Below, piece by piece: positions 53,413 through 64,000 of a stretch of DNA of 64,000 nt (position 1 is the first letter of the stretch; each line of letters begins with the position of its first letter). Origin of the DNA: Cristatella mucedo (lineage: Eukaryota > Bryozoa > Phylactolaemata > Cristatellidae); the NCBI GenBank assembly GCA_009760855.2, contig WPIO01000026.1:808001-872000 (forward strand). Direction: 5' to 3'. The position numbers were made by a program, and so were the translations under genes. A model generated the notes under the pieces. That model was not told where the DNA came from, searched no databases, and was given only the letters and a program-made list of their open reading frames with translations.

Positions 53413-53692
53413 CTCTGATCTTCCTCCATTTTCATCCTCTGATCTTCCTCCATTTTCATCCTCTGATCTTCCTCCATTTTCATCCTCTGATCTTCCTCCA
53501 TTTTCATCCTCTGATCTTCCTCCATTTTCATCCTCTGATCTTCCTCCATTTTCATCCTCTGATCTTCCTCCATTTTCATCCTCTGATCTTCCTCCATTTT
53601 CATCCTCTGATCTTCCTCCATTTTCATCCCCTGATCTTCCTCCATTTTCATCCTCTGATCTTCCTCCATTTTCATCCTCTGATCTTCCTCCA
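53413..53692. repeat. 24-bp minisatellite, about 11.7 units
   Basis: The unit CTCTGATCTTCCTCCATTTT plus CATC is almost perfectly repeated (one T-to-C change in unit 10). Since 24 is a multiple of 3, frames stay open on both strands, giving (SDLPPFSS)n and (EDENGGRS)n readings. It starts about 30 bp after a SINE-2. Confidence 0.95.
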
Positions 53693-53789
53693 CCCCTGTG
53701 GCGTTCGGCGTAAATACGACTTGAAGCCACTGCTGCACAGCGTTTAGCTAGTGCTTGAACGAAACTATAGTGATCCCTAGAACTTTAGC

Positions 53790-53915
53790 TGACTAGGAGA
53801 ACCTAAACTCCGTTCAGGCGCTTCACATATGCCTTAGGGCTCGAGCTCCACGACCTCGGTCATCAAATGCATGCACGTTGTCTTCGGTCGTCGTTAAAGG
53901 CGAGCACCTTGACCC
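53790..53915 (-). mobile_element. SINE family 1, divergent
   Basis: ACTCCGTTCAGGCGCTTCAC, GGGCTCGAGCTCC and GGCGAGCACCTTGACCC in family order, with a 30-bp internal insertion. Confidence 0.7.
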
Positions 53916-54119
53916 TGGTACTTCCGAGGAGTGGCAATGACCGCTCCTCGAAAGCTTTGTAGTAGGTGTACATGGACCTGCACAATAGCAAAGGAAAGCT
54001 GCGTTGCTTCAACTGTCTCATTTATTTAGTAGTAAAGGAGTCTAAGCAGTTATCACTCCCGTTTGCATAGGGCAACTAATAAATGAAACGTTGATGATCT
54101 ACATCAACGCCAGATTTTG

Positions 54120-54700
54120 ACTGCCGAGATGCTGTTCGCTCTTCCTGAATTACAATGACTAGGAACTATTGACCGCCATATCATCCTGAAGTGCCCCTCC
54201 GCAGGTTTAAGTAGCACTGGCACAGGGCTAAAATGAACAAGGTCATGCAGCAGTGAGAGTTGTCACATTCTAGATAGGGACAGCTGGCGGTCATCCATAA
54301 AGGGGAGCCCACAAATTGTTTGGTACATCAAGCTTAGGCCTTAAGCCCATTTCTGTTCGCTCTCTATTTTCTTCCCCCGGACTGATGTGGCTGTCCAGCA
54401 AAATCTTGGCGTGCATTTCAGCACCGACGGCATCCAGCTTTACCAATCCTTTGACCCATCAAAGCTGGTGTTCCGATCACTTTTATTTCCCTTCAGCGTA
54501 CAAAGACGAAGTTGACGCTTTCATAGGCTGAAAATTTCTGAAGCTCAACAATGATTAGATCAAACTCAAGAGTTATTCACGCATCTAGTGTCACCCGAAA
54601 ATTAGAAGACCTAAAACGTAAGATCGGTCCGGTTAGCATAATTTCTACGATGTTCACCAGTAATCGAGTCATACTTTATCAAACGTGCTCGTGATCATAA
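54120..54700 (+). mobile_element. LINE-A-like RT, decayed
   Basis: FSTDGIQLYQSFDPSKL keeps the outline of the FYADDIQLYLSFDP box, followed by LKISEAQQ/FLKLNND. Confidence 0.65.
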
Positions 54701-54899
54701 TCACACAATAATAATACTAATTTTAGCTGCTTGTGAACTATATTTCTTTTTGGGCCCTTTGCAGGTGCTGTAATCAAATGCATGTCATTGCAGTTGATAA
54801 TAAAATACACAGGGTCAGCACGAATAAGCACACACATGACGATTCACACGGACCTTGAGTATACTGTAAGGAACTTGTGCGTTCTTAGCTTCCATTCTT

Positions 54900-55740
54900 A
54901 ATGCCGTCAACTGAGGAAATGTCGTTATGTCAGTCGGAAGTGAGCGCTAGCCTTCGGGTGCGTACAATTTGAAGGTACGGTTTGCAAAGGATTTTAGGTT
55001 GGTTCGAGGCATAGTTTCACGACTTGAGTCAGCAGAGCCCACTGGAGTATACCCATTTCGACTGGGAATGTCTCGGATATATAGGCAGGAGCAAGAGAAG
55101 GAATTAGCATATAAGTGACTGACAAAAACCTCGAAGCCGCAATGCTGCTTAGTGGACAGCCAGTGCAAATTGGTGGTGTAATTTTGTAGCATTAACGGTG
55201 ATGCTCACAACAGACAAGCTATCTGGCTGCAATTTTTGCACCAGCTGTAAGCGCCTAATTTGTAGGATGGATGGCCTGCAAGCAGCGAGCTTCAGAGTCG
55301 ATAGAGGATCTCAAAATTCCTGGGCCAACTTTGATAAAGTAAAGCTGTCTTAGAGGGCCCAAACTTTTGCAATGGTAAGTTTCTCAAGATAAGCAGTTGA
55401 CTCTGCAGCAAATGTGGTCGTCTAGTGTAAAATCACTTTGGAACTGGACACTGAGACTTCGCACAAATGCCACAGGAGATCCGCTGGCAGAGCCCATTTT
55501 TAGGTTTATTTTTTAGATTTCCTAGTCACACTAGGTTTTTCCTTTCCAAGTAAATAGGTTTCATAGTCATTTAATTTGAGAAAGTGCTGCCATCATAATG
55601 CGAATATAAGCATTACATGCAGAAAGAAGGTCGAGAAAATATTTGAGCTGCTGGAAGGCTGAGAGAGATCAAAGCAAAAGTACAGCTGAGTGTCATCTGC
55701 CTAGAAAATTAAATCTAGATTGTGCTCGGTGATCAGATTG
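54900..55740 (-). mobile_element. LINE-A-like RT, decayed
   Basis: The - strand reads TNLKSFANRTFKLYAPEG, LHWLSTKQHCGFEVFVSHLY and QLVQKLQPDSLSV-type words. Upstream it matches the 15330 copy around the catalytic box. Confidence 0.75.
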
Positions 55741-55989
55741 GAACGAGTGAGGACATCGATTGTGAGAAGAGGTGGACAAAGCACAAAGCTCCGAGATACC
55801 CCGTATTAAATTTTTCTCACTGCGTCCAGGCCAGTCCTTTTCCCAATGATCCTAGCGGCAATCTAGCAGATCGCATCTCCACTGGCTGTCAGCAAGATAG
55901 ATGAGGGATCACCATTCCCAAAGAAACGTCCCCGCTCGTACTCATCAGGTCCTCGGCTCCTTGCTCGGCCTTACTCTCCTCCTTCGAGC

Positions 55990-56450
55990 TTGATACTTGT
56001 GACCACATTCGAAGTTCTCCAGTTCATTGTCGAAAAGACTGCTGGCCCTCTAGACCACGTACCCACTGTTTCCTTCTGAGATGAACAGATTTTCAGTCTC
56101 CCTGCACAACGAACGTAATAAATATGTGCTCAGCCTTAAGCTTTACATCTGTAGTTTTCGTAACGGCTATTTTTAGACCACTTATTAAGGAGTAAACACT
56201 AGACCAGGAGAACTTCAGCAACTACCACAATGTCTCCCAACAACCATTCCTAAAACAAAATCAGGATCCATTTTTTAAAAGGCCAGCTAAAGTCATATAT
56301 CTGAACTTCAAGCTTAGCAAGTAAGTTTCTTGTAAGATTTTAGAGCCAATTACTCCACAGTCAGAACTGTTACGAGAGTATAGCGACCTAATCAGGAATG
56401 CTCGCTTGGGTGGAGTTTCTCTGCTAGTTGTTTGACCGTAGGGCGAAAAC
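55990..56450 (+). mobile_element. LINE RT, N-terminal block, decayed
   Basis: It contains VEKTAGPLDHVPTVSF and, after shifts, DHLL.R...TRRTSATTTMSP, equivalent to RPLLKK.TLDQENFSNYHNVS. Confidence 0.55.
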
Positions 56451-57940
56451 ATACTACGTACCTATGGACATTTAAACGCTCATCGCTTCGGAGTTCAGGA
56501 TCTGCCACGCCGATGGCACGGCAGGCAGAAAAGCAAGCCTCCGCTTAGCCCAAGCGGCGAGAGGGAAGTGGTCTTTGTCTTCCACTACCGGACGAATATG
56601 GGTTCCAGCATGTCTGACCTCGAGTGAGAGATTGATCTCACAGCTGGAAAGTATCTGGGAAGCCCGAGGTTGCTACAGATGTAGCCGAGTTCCAGCGGTC
56701 ATATGCTATTTCCCGACAAGCCCCGACATATTCCGGCCACGCTGCCGCTCGCCTTGCCGCTGAACTAGGGTAAGACAAACGGCTATCTGGTTAAACCTCT
56801 TTATAATATCATATGCGCCAACAACAACAGGGAAGTAAACAAGTCTACAGGGAAAGGTCACATACAAGGTAAACTACAGGTGCGAAAGACGACGAAGCAA
56901 GCGCGAACAAACGTGTTAGTTGGTCAGTCGGCTTCCGAAGTCCCGCCGTTGTACCGACTCCGTTCCAACAGCACGAGCGTACGCCGTAAAAGATCCAGCT
57001 GGCTGAGTAGCTGCTTGGCAAGTCGGAGTCGACGTCTACCACAGTCGAGAGCTTCCACCGAAAGATACCAACTCACGGGGGGGGGGGGGTCACGAACACG
57101 CTACATGGGGAACGCGGAATATATATGTCTCAACAACGAGCTTGCTATCCAGCTCCGCTCGGGCCTTGGGCACTCGTTGCCTTGCGTGCGTGGCCGCATC
57201 GCCGGAGCACGTCTGAAACCATTCAGGTGCATAACTCGGCGAGACCGGGAGCCTCCAAAACCACGACTTACTCAGCCAACTTCTCCTACCCATGAGACCT
57301 GGTGACCTCACGTCACCGCACATCCGGCCATGCCGTAGGTCCGACCCCGGCCTAGCCGTTGTCCCTTGCCCGCATTGCAGCCGTCCGGTTCCAGCCAACC
57401 GAACCTAGCCTGGGTACACAGATACATCGGTGAAAAAGAACCTGCATACTAGTTACGACTGTGCTTACCAATTATCACTTCGTAATCATAGTTAAAATCA
57501 TACATATGATTGCTGTTGCTACGATCGTGAATTATGCATTCACAAAAGAAAAGCACCCCCGTGCCAACGCAGAGGCCGCCAGCTGAGACGCCGCTCTTTT
57601 GGTGGGAGCAACGAGCTGAATGCCGGCTCGTTTGGTATTCCCAGATTCGTCTCGAACTGCTAAGCGCGTTTTCCCTCAAGCGTTACGTTACTGTGAATCT
57701 CTCCAACTTTAGTAGTCACCAAGCCTGCTATAACTACGGCGGCCCAACTTAAGGCCTGTCTTTGGAATCCTTGCTTAATTTGCAATAAACTCTTAGTAAT
57801 AAGCAAAATTATTTCCGAAAAAACTCTTAACCTGCTCGCCTTGACTGAAACTTTGCTAAAACCTGTAAACCGCCCGACAATTTAAGGCGTAACCAGCGAC
57901 TGGCTTCTCCTTCTTTCACACCTAGCTCAATCAGAACTGG
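56451..57940. other. Unassigned DNA, locally GC rich
   Basis: A G11 run at 57077-57087. Open frames at 56880-57305 and 57534-57752 match nothing I know. No splice-linked coding pattern. Confidence 0.4.
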
Positions 57941-57949
57941 AGAAGGAGT

Positions 57950-59660
57950 TACTATTATCACATGCTTGAACTTTGATTTCAAGCCATTTGGAGTACCCTC
58001 GAAGCAGTCTTTTTAATGTATTGTTTTGATTTCACACGACAACAAGCCACGGACGGTGGCAGTTGTCTATCAACCACCGGGTACCAAGCCCTCCTTTATC
58101 TTTGATTTCTCTAGTCTTATTTCAATTCTGTGTGCCAAAAATTGATCTTTCCTTATTATGGGTGACTTCAAAATGCATTGTGATAATTTATCTGACGCCT
58201 TCAACACTGAATTTTGTGCACCAACTGACTCATTGTCTCTTGTGGCTCATGTGCATAACCCTCCTCACATTTCGGATCGCACACTCGAACAAAATGTTTC
58301 ATACAACTGTATGCTATTGTCACCTATTATCCAAAAATTCTGCTTATGTGAACACATGCAGATCTCATTCAGTCTACAATGTGTGCACTCTTCCTCCTCA
58401 TCTAAAATCACATGTGAATTACGAAAACTCAAGACCGTTGACATCGATGCTGTCTGTGCGAGAATATCTGGTTTGCCTCTGCTGCACAATCCCCCTTCCG
58501 ACCTGTCATCCTTGGTAGATTGCTACAACACGATAGTAGCCTACATACTCAACGAGTTTGCATCTCTGACTAAGCGCATTGCGCCCTCGCCAAGATGACC
58601 TTTGGTTTACCACAGACATTAAACTAGCTAGGTCTACTAAGCAAAAGGTTGAAAAGGTATACAAAAGATCAGGAATGACTTCCATCAACAGACATACAAG
58701 GACTACTTTAGATCGTACCAATCGATCCTAGCAAATGCCGAGGCTAGCTTCTATAAAACATTGTTGAATCATGGATGCACAATCAAAAAATGCTGATGTC
58801 GACAATAACCATCTCCTTAACCGCTCCCAGATTAGCTCCTTACCGAATGATCACTTTGATGATCTACTAGATCGATTCTCTGGCTTCTTCGTTAAGAAGA
58901 TAGACAAGATCAGTGCGTCCATCCCTAAGATGGCAGCACCCCCTGGAATGCTGCCCCTCAATTCCATTTCGCACCTCAAGGTCTACATTCTAGCAGGTCG
59001 CTAGTGACCTCGTCCTATAGTTTATATCCCGATTAAAGAAGACAACTAGTCCTTTAGACCCTGTTTCCACTGTTCTGCTTCTACGATGCATTAATCTGCT
59101 GCTGCCGTGCATAACTAATACCATAAATATGTCATTAGCTTCTGGTCATGTCCCAGCACCTCTCAAAAAAGGCTGCAGTCAGGCCACTACTCAAGAAAGC
59201 AACACTAGATCAAGATAACTTGAGCAACTGCTGCCAAGTCTCCCCTCTACGGTTCCTATCCAAGGCACTAAAACAAATCGTGGCAGACACCAGCTGAACT
59301 TGTATATTGAAACTTCAAACCTTGCTAGTAAGTTCAGTCTGGTTTCAGAGCTAATCACTTCAGGGAGTCTGCATTGCTTCGGGTGCATAACGACGTACTT
59401 TAGAATTCGGACTTAGGTAGAGCCTCTCTGCTTGTTTTGCTCGATCTTTCGGCAGCCTTTGATACTATTGATCACCGAATCTTTCTTGAGCACCTCTCAT
59501 TTCGACTGGGCATCGCTGGCACTGCATTGCAATAGTTCAGGTCCTATCTCAGTGGGAGCCTCCAGAGTATTGATGTGAATGAACTAAGATAATCCGACGA
59601 GCCTCGGGAATATGGGGTAATTCAGGGCTGCCTGCTTGGTCCCGGCACTGGGCCACCTGA
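57950..59660 (+). mobile_element. LINE-A with endonuclease and RT, decayed
   Basis: The most complete LINE. APE endonuclease end: VYQPPGTKPSFIFDFSSL, IMGDFKMHCDN (GDFN motif), SLVAHVHNPPHISDRTL. Linker: [90 protein letters not shown]. Stops and frameshifts are frequent. Confidence 0.88.
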
Positions 59661-60769
59661 TTCTTCTGGCTGGGAAAATAGGGAGAGTCATTCTTAGCAG
59701 ACAGCTGGCTGGTGCGAATGCCCACTTACGTCACGATGCTTCGCGCGAACGGCTTGCTTCGTAGGCGCCCGACTGCTACCGGGGTTACATCGGCCGGTTA
59801 GCTAGCGAGCCCGACTAACGAGAGGGAGCATGATGGAATTCGCTTGCTTATCCGGTAGCCTTACGATGCCACAAGCAGGGTCGTTCCTGGAAAATTACTG
59901 TACAATTGGCCAACGACGTGGGCCAGCGTGGCAGCCCGGCGACTCAGCTCAGCAGTAGTTGAGAAGGCGAGGAGTCGCTTACACGTAAACACGTTTTTTG
60001 ATCACTCTATCCTGGATCTGTATTCTCCATTAGCCAGTTTATGCGAGCGAGCGTACAGTTAGCCTAAAAGTGCTTGGGCAGGGGTATGGGGGCAACCAAT
60101 CACCTACACCCCACTATAGTGCCTGGTAGCGTGTAACGGTCTGATTCAGTCCTTTTGTGGGGCTACATGATGGGAAGTCACTCGTCTAAGGCGTGATGAT
60201 CTGCTGAATGAATTTGCAGGCGCTCAGCAACTTGACAGTTTCAAGCATCAACAGAATGCCAACGAGTTAGCCAGAGCACCAGGCAGCCGAAATGGTGTTA
60301 TTATATGTTCCTATACACTCAAGCACGTGTGCACACGTCAATGTATATGTATAGGCGAGATTTTACTTGTGACGGTCAAAATGTAATCGCCGTTAGTTTA
60401 CTAGAGTTCAACTGAAGAAAGCCTCGATCGAAGATGGCTGCTGAAAAATTCGCACCTGGCACAATTGCTCTGTCTGGCCATCTTTACTCTCTGAATGTAC
60501 AATTTACATATATGCTTGATGAAATAAAGCATGACATCCTCAGTTGCATTCAGGTGCACTGCATACGCTAAGGAAATCGCCCGTTCGCCTGCCCACGGTT
60601 TCCATCGTCCTTCAAAGGCAGAATGTGGTGTGAGGTGAGCAGCATCCTCACCTCTACCATCACTGAAGTATTTAGCTCCTTAAATGCACTCTGCTAAATA
60701 TGTCTTGGATATCAGGCTGTGCGTCAGTAGAAAGTCAGTTTGCTATATATGAAAATGCTGTAATTTTTT
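59661..60769. other. Unassigned DNA
   Basis: No gene or named element recognised. Confidence 0.4.
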
Positions 60770-60893
60770 AGGTAACCTAAGAGAACCACATCTCTACCCA
60801 GGCATGCAACGCATGCAGCAGGGGCTCGAACTCACGACCTTGGTCGTTTAGGGAAAGAATCTTAGCCCTTGGCCAAACCAGAGCTGCACCATG
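60770..60893 (-). mobile_element. SINE family 1, divergent
   Basis: GTAACCTAAGAGAACCACAT then CTCTACCCAGGC, GGGGCTCGAACTCACGACCT and CTTGGCCAAACCAGAGCTG keep the family order, with the hairpin damaged. Confidence 0.75.
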
Positions 60894-60959
60894 CCCGTAG
60901 ACATGGCTTTGGTACACTCGTAGTCTGTTGTGTCCCTTAGTGTTCGTGTCCTTATTGCC

Positions 60960-61850
60960 TTGTAACTGCAGCCCACACGACAGGGAAGCAAGCAGTAGAA
61001 GAGGTCACTAGACTCATCACATTGCAGATCTCAGCTGCCCGGAGCCTTTGCACTCCTATCTGCTTTGTGAGGTACTCAACGCATTTGGCAGTGAATGCTG
61101 GACCCACCAAACCACCACCCTCATGCTGAATCGGTGACGCGAGCCCAGCACGGTGGACGGCTTCGATCAGCCATCTTTCGGATGCAGCAAAGCCTCATTG
61201 CAGCAGCTCCTTGGTGGATCTGGCTAGCCCTTCCATGAGCAGCATGTTGCAGCATATTTTGAGTGCTTCTTACAACCTTGACGATTTCCTATGTGAAAAG
61301 GCAGCTTGGAATACCTACAGATTTGCAAGTACTTGAGCTCGGTCTCCTCTAGTTTTTGGAAGTGCTGGACACTCGACGACTTTACTGTCACAAGTACACC
61401 CTGGTTGACGTGGGTATCCACTGGCAAATGGCTCCACAAATTAAGATTCGCGAAGTTAGGTTGGCCCTTTCAGGCAAGATGCTCTTGCTATGGCAGTGCA
61501 GGTGGGGCTGGAAAAAGGTGAGGCCATAGGTTTTTTCATTCACTGTGTGTTGCTTCAAATAAAGTAAACTGTACTTGAGCCTGGAAAGCCTGGAAAGCCC
61601 ATAACTCAGAGCCTCCTTTTCCCCCAGCGCTTTTATCGTCCATCTCCGACCATGCTTCCCGACCTGGAAAGCCGTGGCTGCCCTAGCTGGAAATGGAGAT
61701 TCCAGCTGCCTTCCAAGCTTGTAAGAGATGCTTGATGTCGGCTGTGAATACAAATGAATGAGCCGCAGCCAGACAATAAGATTGACTTCATCAGGCTGAC
61801 GAGAGTAAAGAGGAGAGTGGAGTGTCTGCATAGGGTTGAAGAATGGTAGA
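60960..61850 (-). mobile_element. Possible Ty3/gypsy-like polyprotein remnant
   Basis: The - strand reads GPAFTAKCVEYLTKQIGVQR then LRAAE near 61060-61140, like the integrase core (SDNGPAFTSK.F..FL...GI.H..SAPYHP). Upstream, 61388-61831 has an open frame of 147 codons with no clear domain. No LTRs found. Confidence 0.35.
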
Positions 61851-62689
61851 GTGTTCTAGAAAGCTCACCTATATGGGCTAATCTTGGTAGTGTATGAAAA
61901 AATTTGCTTGCCATTGCACTCTCGAGTTCTCATTCAATCCACTGCGATCGATTGAGCTGGACTGCGGTGGATTCCAGAGGTCTACTGCATTTGCCCGGTC
62001 CACTGCAATAAATTGCTGTATATTGCAAGAGAAAACACTTTCGATGGCGAAAAACCGTGAGGGTACACGTGATCGATAGCTAAGAGTAATTAATACGCCA
62101 TTCAAGTAGGAGGTGTCCAAACAGATTTCTTGCGGATTTGCGGTCGGTTACAGTAGTGGCCAGAGTCATTGCTGACCATTTGCATGAGAGAACGAAACGA
62201 GAACGCTTGACATTTTGTGGGTAGTACATGATAACGGCTCTTCTGCCGTATTCACAAGAAATTCAAGCTTTTTGCTGCTGATTACCGATCGACTGGCGCT
62301 TAATTGGAGTGGATTGTGGTGGATTGTGGTTACTTGTTGCACCTGTCAAGGGCAGCTCTTTAAACAATACCGGCTGGACTAGCTTGACCTTCACCTGGCA
62401 CTTTACATGGGGTCAGCGGCTTGTGCCAGTCAATGTAATTTTGTGAAGGTGGCGTTATTCAAATCGATAATTCAGTGGGGCAATTAGGTCCCTACGGACG
62501 CTTCGTGCCGATAATATTTTCTCAGTACTTTGGACGAGCCAGACACGAACAACAATCGCTTGGCCGTCGGCGAAGAACGAACGTACCAATTCGAATGTAT
62601 GGCCTATGCACAACTCAAACAGTTCCCACACTACGTCAGGCGATTGCTCTTCATGACCTCACCCCGAGGTCGTGAAAAGTAGTGCACTC
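61851..62689. other. Unassigned DNA
   Basis: Nothing recognised beyond short repeats of GATTGTGGTGGATTG type near 62310. Confidence 0.35.
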
Positions 62690-63620
62690 AAAACCTGTGC
62701 GGCTTAGGAGCACATACTGTAGCCAACGGACGTCATCTCGTGAGGCTTGCCTGTCGTGAGCGTCGCAGTTGCCACATCTCACCACTGCTCGCCGACCTGC
62801 ACTGGCTAACAGTCAAACAACGGGTCGACTTCAAGGTTTTGACGCTCACTTTTAGGTCACTTCATTCTTTGGCTCCAGCCTATCTCTCTGATCTACTCCC
62901 CCAACAGGCCAAGCATCGTACCACCAGCTTTTCGGAATCAGACAGTTTACTAATACCTCGTGCAAAACTCAAATCCTTTGGAGATTGTGCAATTAGTTCG
63001 TAGGCTCCCAAAGCCTTGAACTCGCTCCCGACTTGCGCCACGACATCCGATGACTTGACCACATTTAAAAAGAAATTAAAAACGCACCAATTTAGGACAG
63101 CATTTAGTGGGTCCTGTGATTCGTCCTTTTCTTTGCTTATGCATGCTGCCACTAGCCACACTTACATGCTGACTCTGTGCAGGTCACCACCCCTAACCAT
63201 GTTATTCATGTTGTATGTCAAGCGTGATATTACTCACCATTCAATAGCGTTTCCCATTGCAGCAAATGTAAAGTGCCTAGAAAGGGATTGAATTCTCTGA
63301 GGGCGCTTTATCAAGTGTATTATTATTATTATATAAACTAAGAGAAAATGAGAAGAATTGCAGAGTCAAGAGGGCAGTCGAGGAAATCAGTAACATGGGA
63401 TTTGAATTTCATGACGGCTGGAAAGTTTTGGGCCATAGTTGGCAGCAAGAGAGTGAGTACATGCCGTTGCGTAAGAACTATAGAAGTGAGTTCCAGTGTC
63501 TTGGACCCACTAGAGCAAAAGCTTCTGTCACAAAAGGTCTATAATCGGCCGAATTATTGTCAACAAAAGACCTGAGAGCACAAGAAGGCTGAAACTGATG
63601 CAGAAGTTCAGCTAGGCCAA
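62690..63620 (-). mobile_element. LINE-B 3' part, split by a LINE-A insertion
   Basis: 62690-62738 carries GTAGCCAACGGACGTCATCT then CGTGA, and the same family text resumes at 63336 (AGAGAAAATGAGAAGAATTG, CAAGAGGGCAGTCGAGG), matching the uninterrupted order at 51120-51200. Confidence 0.85.
62739..63335 (+). mobile_element. LINE-A copy nested in LINE-B
   Basis: [40 protein letters not shown] and FSESDSLLIPRAKLKSFGD, then a stop at 63001 and tail with hairpin (63268-63312) and (ATT)n. Confidence 0.92.
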
Positions 63621-64000
63621 GCCATGCCGGTCAGAGAATGCCGATGCAGGTCACTGGGTTTGAGGTCCGCGTGTGAGGGGGGGGGACACGTAAGAGACAC
63701 ACTGATGGGACCAATATAAATTATGGGACAGTGGCTGTGACAATGCCCCAGGTTGAAAGTTAGTTGTAGGGCTCGAATCATCAGTATCCTTGGCTGCTGA
63801 AGAGGCATTACCCAGTGCATGGTCGAATACCCCTGCGTTACTGGTTCTAATCCGATTTTTCGCGTATTACATTATCGTTGACTTTAGCGTATGACTCACG
63901 ACGTTCCTTTGTCAGAGGCAATATGGGTATCGCTGGCTGAACGGACCTCAGCCATGCTTTCATCGGGCTACAGGGAGGGCACATACAGCCCCTTGTGTAG
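63621..64000. other. Unassigned DNA to window end
   Basis: G9 run at 63677. No gene or element recognised. Confidence 0.35.

Overview
This is a stretch of animal nuclear genome. Genes are split by GT-AG introns, intron DNA makes up most of the window, microsatellites are frequent, and there are dozens of decayed retrotransposon and DNA-transposon copies. The gene content (a p105/p100-type NF-kB with ankyrin repeats and a death domain, plus a LigB-type extradiol dioxygenase) and the CR1/L2-like LINEs with (ATT)n tails fit an invertebrate, probably marine. The sequence alone does not fix the phylum.

Two host genes are supported. (1) A NF-kB precursor gene on the + strand runs from 5121 to its stop at 41909-41911. 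I could place 17 coding exons whose phases all agree and which join into one frame of 943 codons plus stop. The order is the later part of the Rel-homology N-domain, the IPT/dimerisation domain, a basic nuclear localisation signal, an acidic linker, seven ankyrin repeats, a death domain and a C-terminal DSGxxxS phosphodegron. The first Rel exon(s), with the DNA-contacting RFRYxCEG-type loop, are not in the window. The introns range from about 100 bp to 10.8 kb, and the long ones are filled with transposon debris. (2) A two-exon gene on the - strand (45445 down to 42984) encodes a 285-residue 4,5-DOPA-dioxygenase-like enzyme. The two genes converge, and their poly(A) hexamers lie within 26 bp of each other at 42709-42734.

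Almost everything else is mobile DNA. There are two main groups of non-LTR (CR1/L2-like) LINEs, called A and B here, two tRNA-derived SINE families, three Tc1/mariner remnants and two ZMYM/DUF4371-type hAT remnants. SINE family 1 shares its 3' hairpin tail with LINE-A, a classic sign that the SINE borrows the LINE machinery. Several insertions are nested: SINE in LINE-B in Tc1; LINE-A in Tc1; LINE-A in LINE-B; LINE-B in hAT. From 46 kb to the end I see no convincing host gene.

Caveats: exon boundaries come from splice-site inspection and protein-family resemblance read by eye. No alignment, transcript or database search was possible. LINE boundaries are approximate.
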